Source: Candidatus Skiveiella danica (GTDB lineage: Bacteria > Pseudomonadota > Gammaproteobacteria > Burkholderiales > Burkholderiaceae_C). From it: 64,000 nucleotides of DNA. The notes below the pieces were generated by a model, which saw only the letters and a list, made by a program, of their open reading frames with translations, was not told the origin of the DNA and did not search any database. The DNA lies in NCBI GenBank assembly GCA_016721925.1, contig JADKHE010000011.1, forward strand, positions 558,001 to 622,000, read 5' to 3'. Shown here one piece after another: positions 43,137-53,070 of this stretch; the stretch's first letter is position 1, and each line of letters begins with the position of its first letter. The position numbers and the translations under genes are program-made.

Positions 43137-44723
43137 ATGACCCCTTCAACGAACCGCCGCCACCTGCTCAAGCTGGCCAGCGCCGCGGCCAGCACCCTGT
43201 GGCTGCCGCGCAGCGCCTGGAGCCAGGCCCGTTTCAGCGGCAACCCTTTCGCGCTCGGCGTGGCCAGCGGCTCGCCCACGCACGACAGCCTGGTGCTGTG
43301 GACCCGGCTGGTGCAGACCGGCCTGTTTGGGAGTTCGACGCTGGGGACCGCGCCCCTCACGGTGCGCTGGGAGATCGCCGACGACGAGGGCTTCACGCGC
43401 ATCGTGCAAAGCGGTCAGGCGCAGGCGCTGGCCGAGCTGGCGCATTCGGTGCACGTGGAGGTGGCGGGGCTGGCCCCGGACCACTGGTACTTCTACCGCT
43501 TCATGGCGGGCGACGCCGTCAGCCCGATGGGACGCACCCGCACGTTCCCCGCGCCGCAGGCGCCGGCCAGCCGCCTGCGCCTGGCCTATGCTTCATGCCA
43601 GCGCTGGGAGCATGGCTATTTCAGCGCCTGGCGCCACCTGCGCGACGACCAGCCCGATGTGGTGCTGTTCCTGGGCGACTACATATACGAGTACCCCGGC
43701 GCCCCCAACGCGGTGCGCCAGCCCACCGGCGGCTGGGTGCTGACGCTGGACGACTACCGCGCCCGCTACGCGCTGCACCGCAGCGAGCCCGAACTGCAGG
43801 CCATGCACGCAGCCTGCCCCTGGCTGGTGACCTGGGACGACCACGAGGTGCAGAACGATTACGCCGGGCTGACGCCGGGCAACAGCGGGCCGCCCGTGGC
43901 GGACTTTGCCGCCCGCCGTGCGGCGGCCTACCAGGCGTTCTACGAGCACATGCCGCTGCGCGCGAGCGTGTTGACGCAGGCGCTGGCGGGGCTGGCCAGC
44001 GGCGCCGAGATGCGCATCTACGGCCAGATTCCCTTCGGCCGGCTGGCCACGCTGTATTTGCTGGATGACCGGCATTACCGAGACCCGCAGGTCTGCAACC
44101 GCAATGGACGTTTTGGCTCCGGCATGGTGGACCCCGAGCGCTGCCCCAGCTGGGACGACCCGCAGCGCACCCTGCTGGGCGCCGTGCAGGAGCAATGGCT
44201 GGACCGCGCCTTCGAGCAGGCGGCGGGCGGCGCCACCTGGAATGTCGTCGGCCAGCAGACCCTGTTCGGCCGGCGCGACTTCCGGCCCGGCCCGGGTGTG
44301 ACGCTGTGGAACGACGGCTGGGACGGCTACGAGGCTGCACGGGGGCGCCTGACCGACTCGTTGCAGCGGCATCGCCTGGCCAACCCGGTGCTGCTGGGCG
44401 GCGACGTGCATGAAAACTGGGTCGGCCACGTCAAGGCCGACTACGCCCGGCCCGACAGTGCGGCGCTGGGCGTGGAGTTCTGCGGCACCAGCATCACCTC
44501 GCGGGCGGCTGCGGCCGACAACTTTGCGGCCCTGCTGGCCGAAAACCCGCACTTCGTGTTTGCCGACAACACCCGCAAGGGCTACGGCCTGGTGGACTTC
44601 ACGCCGAAACACCTCACCACCACGTTGCGCGTGGTCGACGACGTGACCCGCCGCGACACCCGCATCGAGACCCTGGCCCGCTTTACCGTGCAGGCGGGGC
44701 GGCCGGTGATCGAAGCGGCCTGA
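43137..44723 (+). CDS. phoD: PhoD-like alkaline phosphatase / phosphodiesterase
   Basis: Exported metallophosphatase of 528 residues. The N-terminus has a twin-arginine-type signal (T-N-R-R-H-L-L-K-L-A) so it is probably exported folded with metals. A Fn3-like N-terminal domain precedes the metallophosphatase core with F-L-G-D-Y-I-Y-E-Y, T-W-D-D-H-E-V-Q-N-D-Y and G-D-V-H-E-N-W as metal ligands. It releases phosphate from organic esters outside the cytoplasm. No Pho box was identified upstream. Confidence 0.92.
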   Translation: MTPSTNRRHLLKLASAAASTLWLPRSAWSQARFSGNPFALGVASGSPTHDSLVLWTRLVQTGLFGSSTLGTAPLTVRWEIADDEGFTRIVQSGQAQALAELAHSVHVEVAGLAPDHWYFYRFMAGDAVSPMGRTRTFPAPQAPASRLRLAYASCQRWEHGYFSAWRHLRDDQPDVVLFLGDYIYEYPGAPNAVRQPTGGWVLTLDDYRARYALHRSEPELQAMHAACPWLVTWDDHEVQNDYAGLTPGNSGPPVADFAARRAAAYQAFYEHMPLRASVLTQALAGLASGAEMRIYGQIPFGRLATLYLLDDRHYRDPQVCNRNGRFGSGMVDPERCPSWDDPQRTLLGAVQEQWLDRAFEQAAGGATWNVVGQQTLFGRRDFRPGPGVTLWNDGWDGYEAARGRLTDSLQRHRLANPVLLGGDVHENWVGHVKADYARPDSAALGVEFCGTSITSRAAAADNFAALLAENPHFVFADNTRKGYGLVDFTPKHLTTTLRVVDDVTRRDTRIETLARFTVQAGRPVIEAA

Positions 44724-44763
44724 CCCTGCGGCGCCGGGGCAGTCGGCGCGGGATAATCGCGCC

Positions 44764-45924
44764 ATGGCCACCGCTTCTGTCTTTGACCGCCCCTCCCTCT
44801 GGAGGCGCATCAGTCCTCTGCTGACGGGGTTCGACGGGCCGTTGGCGTTTGCGCTGTTCCTGCTGGGGTGCGTCGGCCTGGTGACCATGTATTCGACCGC
44901 CTTTGACTTCGGCGGCCGCTTTGTCGACCACGGCCGCAACATGCTGCTGGCCGGTTTCGTGATGTTCGTGGTGGCGCAGATTCCACCCCAGCGCCTGATG
45001 GCCCTCGCCGTGCCGCTGTACGTGCTGGGCGTGGCCCTGCTGGTGGCGGTGGCAGTGTTTGGCATCACCAAGAAGGGCGCGCGGCGCTGGCTGAACGTGG
45101 GGGTGGTCATCCAGCCCAGCGAAATCCTGAAGATCGCCATGCCGCTGATGCTGGCCTGGTGGTTCCAGAAGCGCGAAGGCCAGTTGCGCCCGCTGGACTT
45201 CCTCGCGGCCGGCGCGCTGCTGGCGGTGCCGGCGGCGCTCATCATGAAGCAGCCCGACCTGGGCACCGCGCTGCTGGTGCTGGCGGCCGGCCTGTCGGTC
45301 ATCCTTTTCGCCGGGCTGAGCTGGAAGCTGATCGTGCCGCCGGTGCTGGTGGGTCTGGTAGGCATCGGGCTGGTGGTGTTTTTCGGGGACGACCTTTGCG
45401 CCGACGGCGTGCGCTGGCCGGTGCTGCACGACTACCAGCAGCAGCGCATCTGCACCCTTCTGGACCCCACACGAGACCCGCTGGGCAAGGGCTTTCACAT
45501 CATCCAGGGCATGATCGCCATCGGCTCGGGCGGCGTCTGGGGCAAGGGCTTCATGCAGGGCACGCAGACGCACCTGGAGTTCATCCCCGAGCGCACCACC
45601 GACTTCATCTTCGCCGCCTACGGCGAGGAGTTCGGCCTGATCGGCGGCCTGGTGCTGATTGCCATCTATAGCTTTCTGGTGCTGCGCGCGCTGGTGATTG
45701 CGCTGGAGGCGCCCACGCTGTTTTCGCGACTGCTGGCCGGCGCGGTGGCGATGATCTTCTTCTCGTATGCCTTCGTGAACATGGGCATGGTCAGCGGCAT
45801 CCTGCCGGTGGTGGGCGTGCCGCTGCCCTTCATCAGCTACGGCGGCACGGCCATGTTGACCCTGGGGCTGGGGCTGGGCATCCTGATGTCGATCGCCAAG
45901 TCCAAGCGGCTGGTGCAATCGTGA
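44764..45924 (+). CDS. rodA: rod-shape-determining protein RodA (SEDS glycosyltransferase)
   Basis: SEDS-family peptidoglycan polymerase of 386 residues with about ten membrane helices, working with PBP2 in lateral wall growth. Q-P-S-E-I-L-K-I-A, Q-P-D-L-G-T-A and E-R-T-T-D-F-I-F-A-A-Y-G-E-E-F-G-L are family motifs; the C-terminal P-F-I-S-Y-G-G-T is intact. A GATAAT lies six bases before the ATG, suggesting a leaderless transcript. mrdA/mreBCD are not adjacent. An IS1182 element begins 17 bases after its stop. Confidence 0.95.
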   Translation: MATASVFDRPSLWRRISPLLTGFDGPLAFALFLLGCVGLVTMYSTAFDFGGRFVDHGRNMLLAGFVMFVVAQIPPQRLMALAVPLYVLGVALLVAVAVFGITKKGARRWLNVGVVIQPSEILKIAMPLMLAWWFQKREGQLRPLDFLAAGALLAVPAALIMKQPDLGTALLVLAAGLSVILFAGLSWKLIVPPVLVGLVGIGLVVFFGDDLCADGVRWPVLHDYQQQRICTLLDPTRDPLGKGFHIIQGMIAIGSGGVWGKGFMQGTQTHLEFIPERTTDFIFAAYGEEFGLIGGLVLIAIYSFLVLRALVIALEAPTLFSRLLAGAVAMIFFSYAFVNMGMVSGILPVVGVPLPFISYGGTAMLTLGLGLGILMSIAKSKRLVQS

Positions 45925-45940
45925 GTGACTGCCTGCCAGC

Positions 45941-47642
45941 GAGGCTGTGTGAAAACACACTGATTTTGTCCACTCTCTGAAGTCCTGCTGCGTTGACACT
46001 AACAACAAGGTGTTGATGGAGGGCAGAAGATGACCCGATTCATCCAGGGTAGCGATCGAAACCAGGTCGCATTGCTCCCGGAGTGTCTGGATGATTTCAT
46101 TGCCGAGGACAACACTGCGCGGGTGGTGGATGCGTTCATCGGCGAGTTGGACATGGAGGCGCTGGGCTTTGAGGGTGCAATGCCGGCAGCAACCGGGCGC
46201 CCCTCGTACCACCCGTCAGTGCTTCTGAAGGAGTATCTCTACGGCTACCTCAACCGCATCCAGTCCAGTCGCCGCCTGGAGCGCGAGTGCCAACCCAATG
46301 TGGAGCTTATGTGGCTGACAGGTCGTTTGGCCCCGGACTTCAAGACCATCGCAGACTTCCGTCGGGACAACGGCAAAGGCATCTGCAATGTGTGCCGGCG
46401 CTTTATGCTGCTGTGCCGGGAACTCAAGCTGTTTACGCAAGCTGTGGTCGCCATCGATGGCAGCAAGTTCAAGGCCGTCAACGACCGCGAACGCAACGAC
46501 ACACCGGGCAAGGTTGAACGACCCGAGCGTGAACTTGAAGAAAGCATCCAGCGCTATCTCGATGCACTGGAGACGGCAGATCGAACGCAGCCCATGTAAA
46601 TGCAGGCCAAGACCGAATGCTTGCAAGGCAAGATCCAGAAGATGCGCCAACACATGCGAGACCTGCAGAAGATCAAGGCGCAGCTGGAGACTCAGCCTGA
46701 TCGGCAACTCTCCCAGACCGACCCGGATGCACGGGCGATGACGACCCACAGTGCCAAAGGCACGGCCATGGTGGGCTACAACGTGCAGACAGCGGTAGAC
46801 ACCAAGAATCATCTGATCGTGGCGCATGAAGTCACCAACACGGGTAGTGATCGCTCGCAACTCAGCAAGCTTGCGCTGGCGGCAAGTGAGGCCATGGGCC
46901 GCGCCGGGTTGCAAGCCATCGCTGATCGTGGCTATTACAGCGGCCTGGAACTCAAGGCTTGTGAAGACGCAGGCATTGCGGCGTATGTTCCCAAGCCCAT
47001 GACTTCAAGTGCAAATGCCGACGGGCGGTTCGACAAAGGGGACTTCATCTACATTGCACGCGAAGATGAGTACCTGTGTCCCGCAGGCAATCGGGCTATT
47101 CATCGATTCACCAGCGAAGAGAAAGGGATGCAGATTCGCATTTATTGGAGTAGCGCCTGTATTGGATGCGCGATCAAGGCGCAATGCACCCCCAGCAGTT
47201 CCCGGCGCATTCGACGTTGGGAGCACGAAGCGGTGATGGAATCGGTGCAGCATCGGCTTGACCGCATGCCCCAAGCGATGACAGTGAGAAAGAGCACTGT
47301 CGAGCATGTATTTGGAACACTCAAGCAGTGGATGGGCTGGACACACTTCCTGACGCGTGGAATGGGAAACGTGTCCACCGAAATGAGCTTGAACGTGTTG
47401 GCTTACAACCTCAAGCGTGTCATCAGCATTCTGGGTATTACCCAAACGATAAAGGCAATGCGGTTGGTGAGTGCACAGGCACCTTCTCAGATCAAAAACG
47501 CAGCCTCAGAGCGTTCACGAGGCCAATTTGGCAAAGTTACCGCCGGTCTGGCACGTCGCAATACTGTTCGGGATTTCTGGGGTCGATTGCAAGCAGGACC
47601 TGTCGGGCAACAGCCGCTGCTGACGAGTTATCACACAGCCTC
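45941..47642 (+). mobile_element. IS1182 family insertion sequence
   Basis: A 1702-base element with perfect 12-base terminal inverted repeats (GAGGCTGTGTGA at 45941-45952, TCACACAGCCTC at 47631-47642) flanked by a direct CAGC (45937-45940 and 47643-47646), the target duplication of a clean insertion just after rodA. The transposase has one nonsense codon, so this copy is probably inactive. Confidence 0.9.
46030..47642 (+). pseudogene. IS1182 transposase with internal stop
   Basis: One continuous frame broken by TAA at 46597-46599 (codon 190), leaving an N-terminal DNA-binding half (S-Y-H-P-S-V-L-L-K-E-Y-L-Y-G-Y, then V-A-I-D-G-S-K-F-K-A-V-N with the first catalytic Asp) and a C-terminal half from 46600 (V-G-Y-N-V-Q-T-A-V-D, A-D-R-G-Y-Y-S-G, S-T-V-E-H-V-F-G-T-L-K). 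There are no frameshifts, so a single suppression or reversion would restore it. The frame has no stop inside the element and runs on through the right inverted repeat into flanking DNA up to 47847. Confidence 0.88.
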
Positions 47643-47892
47643 CAGCAGTGGGGTGCAGCGAAATAACCTTCCACTTCGTCGGCCCAAGAAAATCATTTCA
47701 AGCTCCGACCAATGCGTGAGATGCCAACCGGAGATGAGCACCCGGGGCGTGGATTGTTTGCAGGCGGTCTCTTTCGATACCTTGGACCTGCAACACGACA
47801 GACGCCAGACAAGAACTTTTCCATGCCAGCCCGAATATTTCACGTAGAGGAGTCGGCTGTCCCGCCCGAATGCACATTGTCATTGGCATCTA

Positions 47893-48778
47893 TTGCCAAT
47901 CACAAAATGGGGCTGCCAGTGGCAGGCGATACCGAAGAAACCGGGGCGAACACGATTGAATTTTGGTCGGCTTGGGCGCCGAGTCGTGGAGGGACGGTTT
48001 GATGGCGGCAGCATGACCAGCGATGGTGGGATCGTGCTGCTGGGGGAAACCGACCGCAGGCTCGGCCTGCGCTGCATCGCTGATCCGCGCAGCTCGCCAT
48101 TGATCAAGCACGGCGTGCGCGACATGTTGCGCCAACGGGTGTACAGACTGGCGCTGGGCTGCTAGGACCTGAGCGACCACAGCAAGCTGCGCCAGGACGT
48201 GGCACTACGAACAGCCGTCGGCGTTGATCGTAAGGTGGCCAGCGCGCCCACGCTGTGCCGCCTGAAGAAATGGGCAGGCCGGGCTACTGCCAAGCGGCTG
48301 CACGAGGTGCTGGTCGATCAATTAATCGCTAGCCTCAAGAGCGCGCCTGAAGAGCTCGTACTCGACTTTGACGCCGCTGACAACCCGCCGCATGGCCAGC
48401 AGGAGGGGCGCTTTTTCAATGGCTACTACGACTGCTATTGCTACCTGTCGCTGCACGAGTTCTGTGGGCAGCAACTGCCGTGCGCCTACCTGCGTCCCAG
48501 CCGCATCGATGGCGCCCGGCACGCTGGCGCGATTCTCAAGCTGCTGGTCACACGCCTGCGTCTGAAGTGGCCCCAGATGCGCATCGTGTTGCTGGGCGAC
48601 TCGGACTTTGCGGGCAGCGCATCCTGAACTAATGCGAGCGCGCCGGGGTGCACTACATCGTGGGCCTAGCGCGCAATCCCCACTTTCAAGGCATCACGGA
48701 GTTTCTCGAACTGGCGATGAAGGACGAATTCGAGCGTGCAGCTAACAAGCTGCGCGAGGTGGGTGAATTCGTCTATGC
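47893..48778 (+). pseudogene. IS1380-family transposase fragment, cut by IS3 copy 2
   Basis: Pieces in order: F-D-G-G-S-M-T-S-D-G-G, S-P-L-I-K-H-G-V-R-D-M-L-R-Q-R-V-Y-R-L-A-L-G; then TAG (48163-48165); then L-V-L-D-F-D-A-A-D and F-F-N-G-Y-Y-D-C-Y-C-Y-L; then a frameshift near 48610 and a TAA where Trp is expected; then H-Y-I-V-G-L-A-R-N up to F-V-Y-A, where the IS3 element starts. The C-terminus is not found beyond it. The gap 47647-47892 holds nothing I can support. Confidence 0.78.
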
Positions 48779-48828
48779 TGAACCGCCCCGGATTTTGAAG
48801 AGGCTCATTTCTCTGAGAGGATTGAGCA

Positions 48829-49150
48829 ATGACAAAGGCAAACAAGTTTTCAGCCGAGGTACGCGCACGAGCTGTTCGCATGGTCAGGAGCACAGAGGGG
48901 AGCACCCATCGCTGTGGGACGCCATGGAATCCATCGCACCCAAGATCGGCTGCGTGCCCAGACCCTTAACGAATGGGTCAAACGTCATCAGATTGACACG
49001 GGTGAGCGGGAAGGCATCACCAAAACGGAGCTGTAACGGCTGAAGGAACTCGAACGCGAGAACAAGGAGCTGCGCAAGGCCAATGAGATCCTCAAGCTGG
49101 CCAGCGCGTTTTTCGTGCAGGCGGAGCTCGACCGCCGTCTGAAGTCCTGA
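48829..49150 (+). pseudogene. IS3 transposase OrfA, broken (copy 2)
   Basis: Same lesions as copy 1: frame lost after A-V-R-M-V, lost again after G-C-V-P, and TAA in place of Gln before R-L-K-E-L-E-R-E-N-K-E-L. The final segment A-N-E-I-L-K-L-A-S-A-F-F-V-Q-A-E-L-D-R is intact. Confidence 0.78.
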
Positions 49151-49980
49151 ACGACTTCGTCGACCAGCATCGACAGGCCTACGGGGTCGAGTCGATCTGC
49201 GAAGTGCTGCAGATCGCCCCGTCAGGCTATTGGCGCCATGCCGCCCATCAACGCAATCCGCGGCTGCGCTGCGCGCGTGCCCAACGTGACGAGACGCTGA
49301 TTGCTGACATCGAGCGCATCTGACAAGCCAACAAACAGGTCTACGGTGCAGACAAAGTCTGGAAACAGATGAAGCGCGAAGGTTTTGCATTGCCCGCTGC
49401 ACGGTGGAGCGTCTGATGAAACGCCTGGTGCTGCAGGGCGCGCGCCGCGGCAAGGTGGTACGCACCACCATCAGCGACATGAAGGCACCCTGTCCGCAGG
49501 ACCGGGTCAGCAGTCAGTTCAAGGCAGATCGGCCCAACCAGCTCCGGGTATCGGATTTCACCTATGTTTCGACCTGGCAAGGCTGGCTGTACGTGGTCTT
49601 TGTGATCGACGTGTACGCACGGCGCATCGTGGGCTGGCGTGTGAGCAGCCCCATGCACACGGACTTTGTCCTGAATGCCCAGGCGCTGTACGACAGACAG
49701 CCGCAACGCGATGGTGCATTTGACCCACCATTCCGACAGAGGGGCGCAATACGTCAGCATTCGATACAGCGAGCGCTTGGCAGAAGCGGGCATCGAGCCC
49801 TCGGTGGGCAGCAAGGGCGACAGTGACGACAACGCCCTGGCCGAGACGATCAACGGGCTGTACAAGGCGGAGGTGATTCACCGCCGGTCCTGGCCAAGCC
49901 GAGAATCCGTGGAACTGGCAACGCTGGCGTGGGTGTCATGGTTCAACCATCACAGGCTGCTCGGACCCATCGGATATTGA
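49146..49980 (+). pseudogene. IS3 transposase OrfB, broken (copy 2)
   Basis: Besides the shared TGA (before Q-A-N-K-Q-V-Y-G), this copy has lost one T after K-R-E-G-F and gained one near D-R-Q-P-Q-R-D, so the DDE domain lies in three frames. The end G-P-I-G-Y is intact. Confidence 0.78.
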
Positions 49981-50300
49981 TCCCTCCGGCAAAAGCTGAG
50001 GCAAACTACTATCGCCAACTCGCCATTCAGGCAGCCACAGTGGACGCCTGACTTGAACCAAACAGCCTCCATGAAACCCGGGGCAGGCCAGCGCACGTAG
50101 CGTCACATGTCAAACTCCAACGCGATCTTGCGCTTCCAAACGGGTATGTCCCTCGTATTCGCCCTGAGACATCTCCGCACTGCAACTCTGCAAACGTGCG
50201 CTTACCTTCGCTACATTGCAGGGTTAGGGAAAACATACCAAAATCTTGTCAGTTTCAAGACAGAATACGTAGTTTTACATACACGCTTGGAGTCTTTCGA

Positions 50301-51980
50301 ATGACCGATCGCATCTGGCTGAGCAGTTACCCCGAGGGTGTGCCGGCTGACATCAATGCCGCGCAGTATCCGTCGCTGGTTGCACTGATGGAGGAAAGCT
50401 TCAAGAAGTACGCCAGCCGTACCGCCTACAGCTTCATGGGCAAGGACATCACCTATGCCCAAACAGACAGCCTGAGCCGTGCCTTTGCGGGCTACCTGCA
50501 GGGGCTGGGTCTGAGCAAGGGAGACCGTGTTGCCATCATGATGCCCAATGTGCCGCAGTACCCTGTGGCCGTGGCGGCGATCCTGCGGGCGGGCCTGGTG
50601 GTGGTCAACGTCAATCCGCTGTACACGCCACGTGAACTGGAGCACCAGCTGAAGGACTCCGGCGCCAAGGCCATCGTCATCATCGAGAACTTCGCGACCA
50701 CCCTGGAGCAATGCATCGCCCATACACCGGTCAAACATGTGGTGCTGTGCGCGATGGGCGACCAGCTTGGCCTTCTGAAGGGCACCCTGGTCAATCTGGC
50801 CGTGCGCAACGTCAAGAAGATGGTGCCACCCTACAACCTGCCGGGCGCCGTGCGCTTCAATGCCGCCGTCGCCCAAGGCACCAAGGCACCGTTCAAGACC
50901 CCCGCGATCAAGGGCGACGACGTGGCGGTGCTGCAATACACCGGCGGCACCACTGGGGTTTCCAAGGGCGCGGTGCTGTTGCACCGCAACGTGATCGCCA
51001 ACGTCCTGCAAAGCGAGGTCTGGAACCAGCCCGTCATGAGCAAGCTCCCGAAAGGCGAGCAACCCACCGGCGTTTGCGCCATCCCTCTCTATCACATCTT
51101 TGCCTTCACGGTGGGCATGATGCTGTCGATGCGCATGGGCGGCAAGCTGGTGCTGATCCCGAATCCGCGCGATCTGCCGGCCGTTTTCAAGGAACTGGCC
51201 AAGCACACCATTCACAGCTTCCCCGCCGTGAACACGCTGTTCAACGGCATGGCCAACCACCCGGATTTCAACACCGTGGACTGGAAGCATCTCAAGGTTT
51301 CCGTGGGAGGGGGCAGCGCGGTGCAGAGCGCGGTGGCCCGGCTCTGGCTTGAAAAGACGGGCTGCCCGATCTGCGAAGGCTATGGCCTGAGCGAAACCAG
51401 TCCGTCGGCCAGCTGCAATCCCACCACCAGCACCGAGTATTCGGGCACGATCGGCGTGCCCCTGCCCAGCACCTGGTTCAAGCTGCTCGACGACGATGGC
51501 GTGGAGGTCAACATGCCCGGGCAGCCCGGCGAGATCGCGATCAAAGGCCCCCAGGTGATGGCCGGCTACTGGCAGCGTCCTGACGAGACGGCCAAGGTCA
51601 TGACGGCCGACGGCTATTTCAAGACTGGTGACGTCGGCGTCATGGACGAGCGCGGCTGGTTCAAGATCGTCGACCGGAAGAAGGACATGATCCTGGTCAG
51701 CGGGTTCAACGTCTATCCCAACGAGGTGGAAGAAGTGGTGGCCGATTGCCCGGGTGTGCTGGAATGTGCGGCCGTGGGAATTGCCGATGACAAGTCGGGC
51801 GAGGCGGTGAAGCTGGTGGTGGTCAAGAAGGACCCTGTGCTGACGGAAGCCAAGGTGCGCGAATACTGCAAGGCCAACCTCACCGGCTACAAGCAGCCCA
51901 AGATCATCGAGTTCCGAGCGGAGTTGCCCAAGACGCCCGTCGGCAAGATCCTTCGCCGCGAGTTGCGGGACAAGAAATAA
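50301..51980 (+). CDS. fadD: long-chain fatty-acid-CoA ligase
   Basis: AMP-forming acyl-CoA synthetase of 559 residues that activates fatty acids at the inner membrane. ATP motif Y-T-G-G-T-T-G-V-S-K-G-A, adenylation motif G-Y-G-L-S-E-T-S-P, hinge D-R-K-K-D-M-I-L-V-S-G-F-N-V and the C-terminal catalytic Lys in P-V-G-K-I-L-R-R-E. ATG at 50301 matches the family N-terminus (M-T-D-R-I-W). The region 50087-50300 is noncoding and less G+C-rich, with TTGTCA and TAGTTT as a weak promoter candidate. It converges with mtnA. Confidence 0.95.
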   Translation: MTDRIWLSSYPEGVPADINAAQYPSLVALMEESFKKYASRTAYSFMGKDITYAQTDSLSRAFAGYLQGLGLSKGDRVAIMMPNVPQYPVAVAAILRAGLVVVNVNPLYTPRELEHQLKDSGAKAIVIIENFATTLEQCIAHTPVKHVVLCAMGDQLGLLKGTLVNLAVRNVKKMVPPYNLPGAVRFNAAVAQGTKAPFKTPAIKGDDVAVLQYTGGTTGVSKGAVLLHRNVIANVLQSEVWNQPVMSKLPKGEQPTGVCAIPLYHIFAFTVGMMLSMRMGGKLVLIPNPRDLPAVFKELAKHTIHSFPAVNTLFNGMANHPDFNTVDWKHLKVSVGGGSAVQSAVARLWLEKTGCPICEGYGLSETSPSASCNPTTSTEYSGTIGVPLPSTWFKLLDDDGVEVNMPGQPGEIAIKGPQVMAGYWQRPDETAKVMTADGYFKTGDVGVMDERGWFKIVDRKKDMILVSGFNVYPNEVEEVVADCPGVLECAAVGIADDKSGEAVKLVVVKKDPVLTEAKVREYCKANLTGYKQPKIIEFRAELPKTPVGKILRRELRDKK

Positions 51981-51996
51981 GCAGACGCCCCGACCG

Positions 51997-53070
51997 TCAG
52001 GCGGCAGGCCTTTCCGCCATGACGGCGCTGATGGCCTGCGTGTCCGGGCAGTGGATGACACCGCGTTCCGTGATCAGGGCCGTCACCAGGTCGGCGGGTG
52101 TCACATCAAAAGCCGGATTGCGCACCTTGACGCCGTGGGCGGCCCATTGGCATTCGCGGAAGCCGGTCACTTCGGCGGCCGCCCGTTCTTCGATCGGAAT
52201 GGCTCCGCCGTCGGCAATCGTCAGATCGATGGTGGAAAGCGGGCAGGCCACATAGAACGGAATGCCGTGCCGACGGGCCAGCACGGCTACCATGTAAGTG
52301 CCGATCTTGTTCGCGACGTCGCCGTTGGCGGCCACCCGGTCGGCCCCGACGATCACGGCATCCACTTCACCAAGGCTCATCAGGAAGCCCGCCATGTTGT
52401 CGGTGATCAGCGTGACCGGAATCTGTTCCTGCACCATTTCCCAGGCGGTGAGTCGCGCACCCTGAAGGAACGGGCGGGTTTCATCGGCGATCACCTGAAT
52501 GCGCTTGCCGGCCTCAACAGCCGAGCGGATCACGCCCAGCGCGGTGCCGTGACCGCCTGTGGCCAACGCTCCGGCATTGCAGTGCGTCAGCACGCGGGCG
52601 CCGTCGGCCAGCAGGGCTGCGCCGTGGGCGCCCATCGCCCGGTTGATCCGGACATCCTCGGCAAGGATTTCATGGGCCAGCGCCAACAAGGCATCGGCCA
52701 ATTCCGGCGGTAAGAGTTCCGCGCTCTGCCGGATCAGCGATCGCATTCTGGCCAGTGCCCAGAACAGGTTGACGGCGGTCGGCCGACTGGCGGCCAGCAC
52801 TTCGAAGGCTTGCGCCATTGCGGCGCGAAACGGTTCAACACCGGCATCGCGGTGGCGCAACGCCTCCAGTGCCACGCCGTAGGCGGCAGCGCAGCCGATG
52901 GCAGGCGCTCCGCGCACCACCATGTCCCTTATCGCCTGTGCCACGGACGCGGCCGAATCGCAAGCGACACATTCGATCTGTGCCGGAAGCACCCGCTGGT
53001 CGATCAATTCCAGTCGCTCGCTTCGCCAGCGCAGGGTTTCGACCGTTGTTTGGGCCTGGGGGTTCGTCAT
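51997..53070 (-). CDS. mtnA: S-methyl-5-thioribose-1-phosphate isomerase
   Basis: MtnA, 357 residues, isomerises methylthioribose-1-phosphate (or 5-deoxyribose-1-phosphate) to the ribulose form. R-G-A-P-A-I-G, the catalytic cysteine in T-H-C-N-A-G-A-L-A-T and the aspartate in G-A-D-R-V-A-A-N-G-D-V-A-N-K-I-G are all visible. Its start overlaps the stop of the class II aldolase gene. With MtnP and the aldolase it forms the three-step DHAP shunt; no mtnBCDE-type full salvage genes are present. Confidence 0.95.
   Translation of the reverse strand: MTNPQAQTTVETLRWRSERLELIDQRVLPAQIECVACDSAASVAQAIRDMVVRGAPAIGCAAAYGVALEALRHRDAGVEPFRAAMAQAFEVLAASRPTAVNLFWALARMRSLIRQSAELLPPELADALLALAHEILAEDVRINRAMGAHGAALLADGARVLTHCNAGALATGGHGTALGVIRSAVEAGKRIQVIADETRPFLQGARLTAWEMVQEQIPVTLITDNMAGFLMSLGEVDAVIVGADRVAANGDVANKIGTYMVAVLARRHGIPFYVACPLSTIDLTIADGGAIPIEERAAAEVTGFRECQWAAHGVKVRNPAFDVTPADLVTALITERGVIHCPDTQAISAVMAERPAA

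Larger units (their letters stand above)
48779..50086 (+). mobile_element. IS3 family element, defective copy 2
   Basis: Same element as at 36550-37862, opposite orientation. The left end is TGAACCGCCCCGGATTT; the right end runs to CCCGGGGCAG and lacks the final TTCA of copy 1. It is inserted in the IS1380 transposase. It shares with copy 1 two frameshifts and a stop in orfA and a stop in orfB, and has further single-base changes of its own. Confidence 0.88.
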
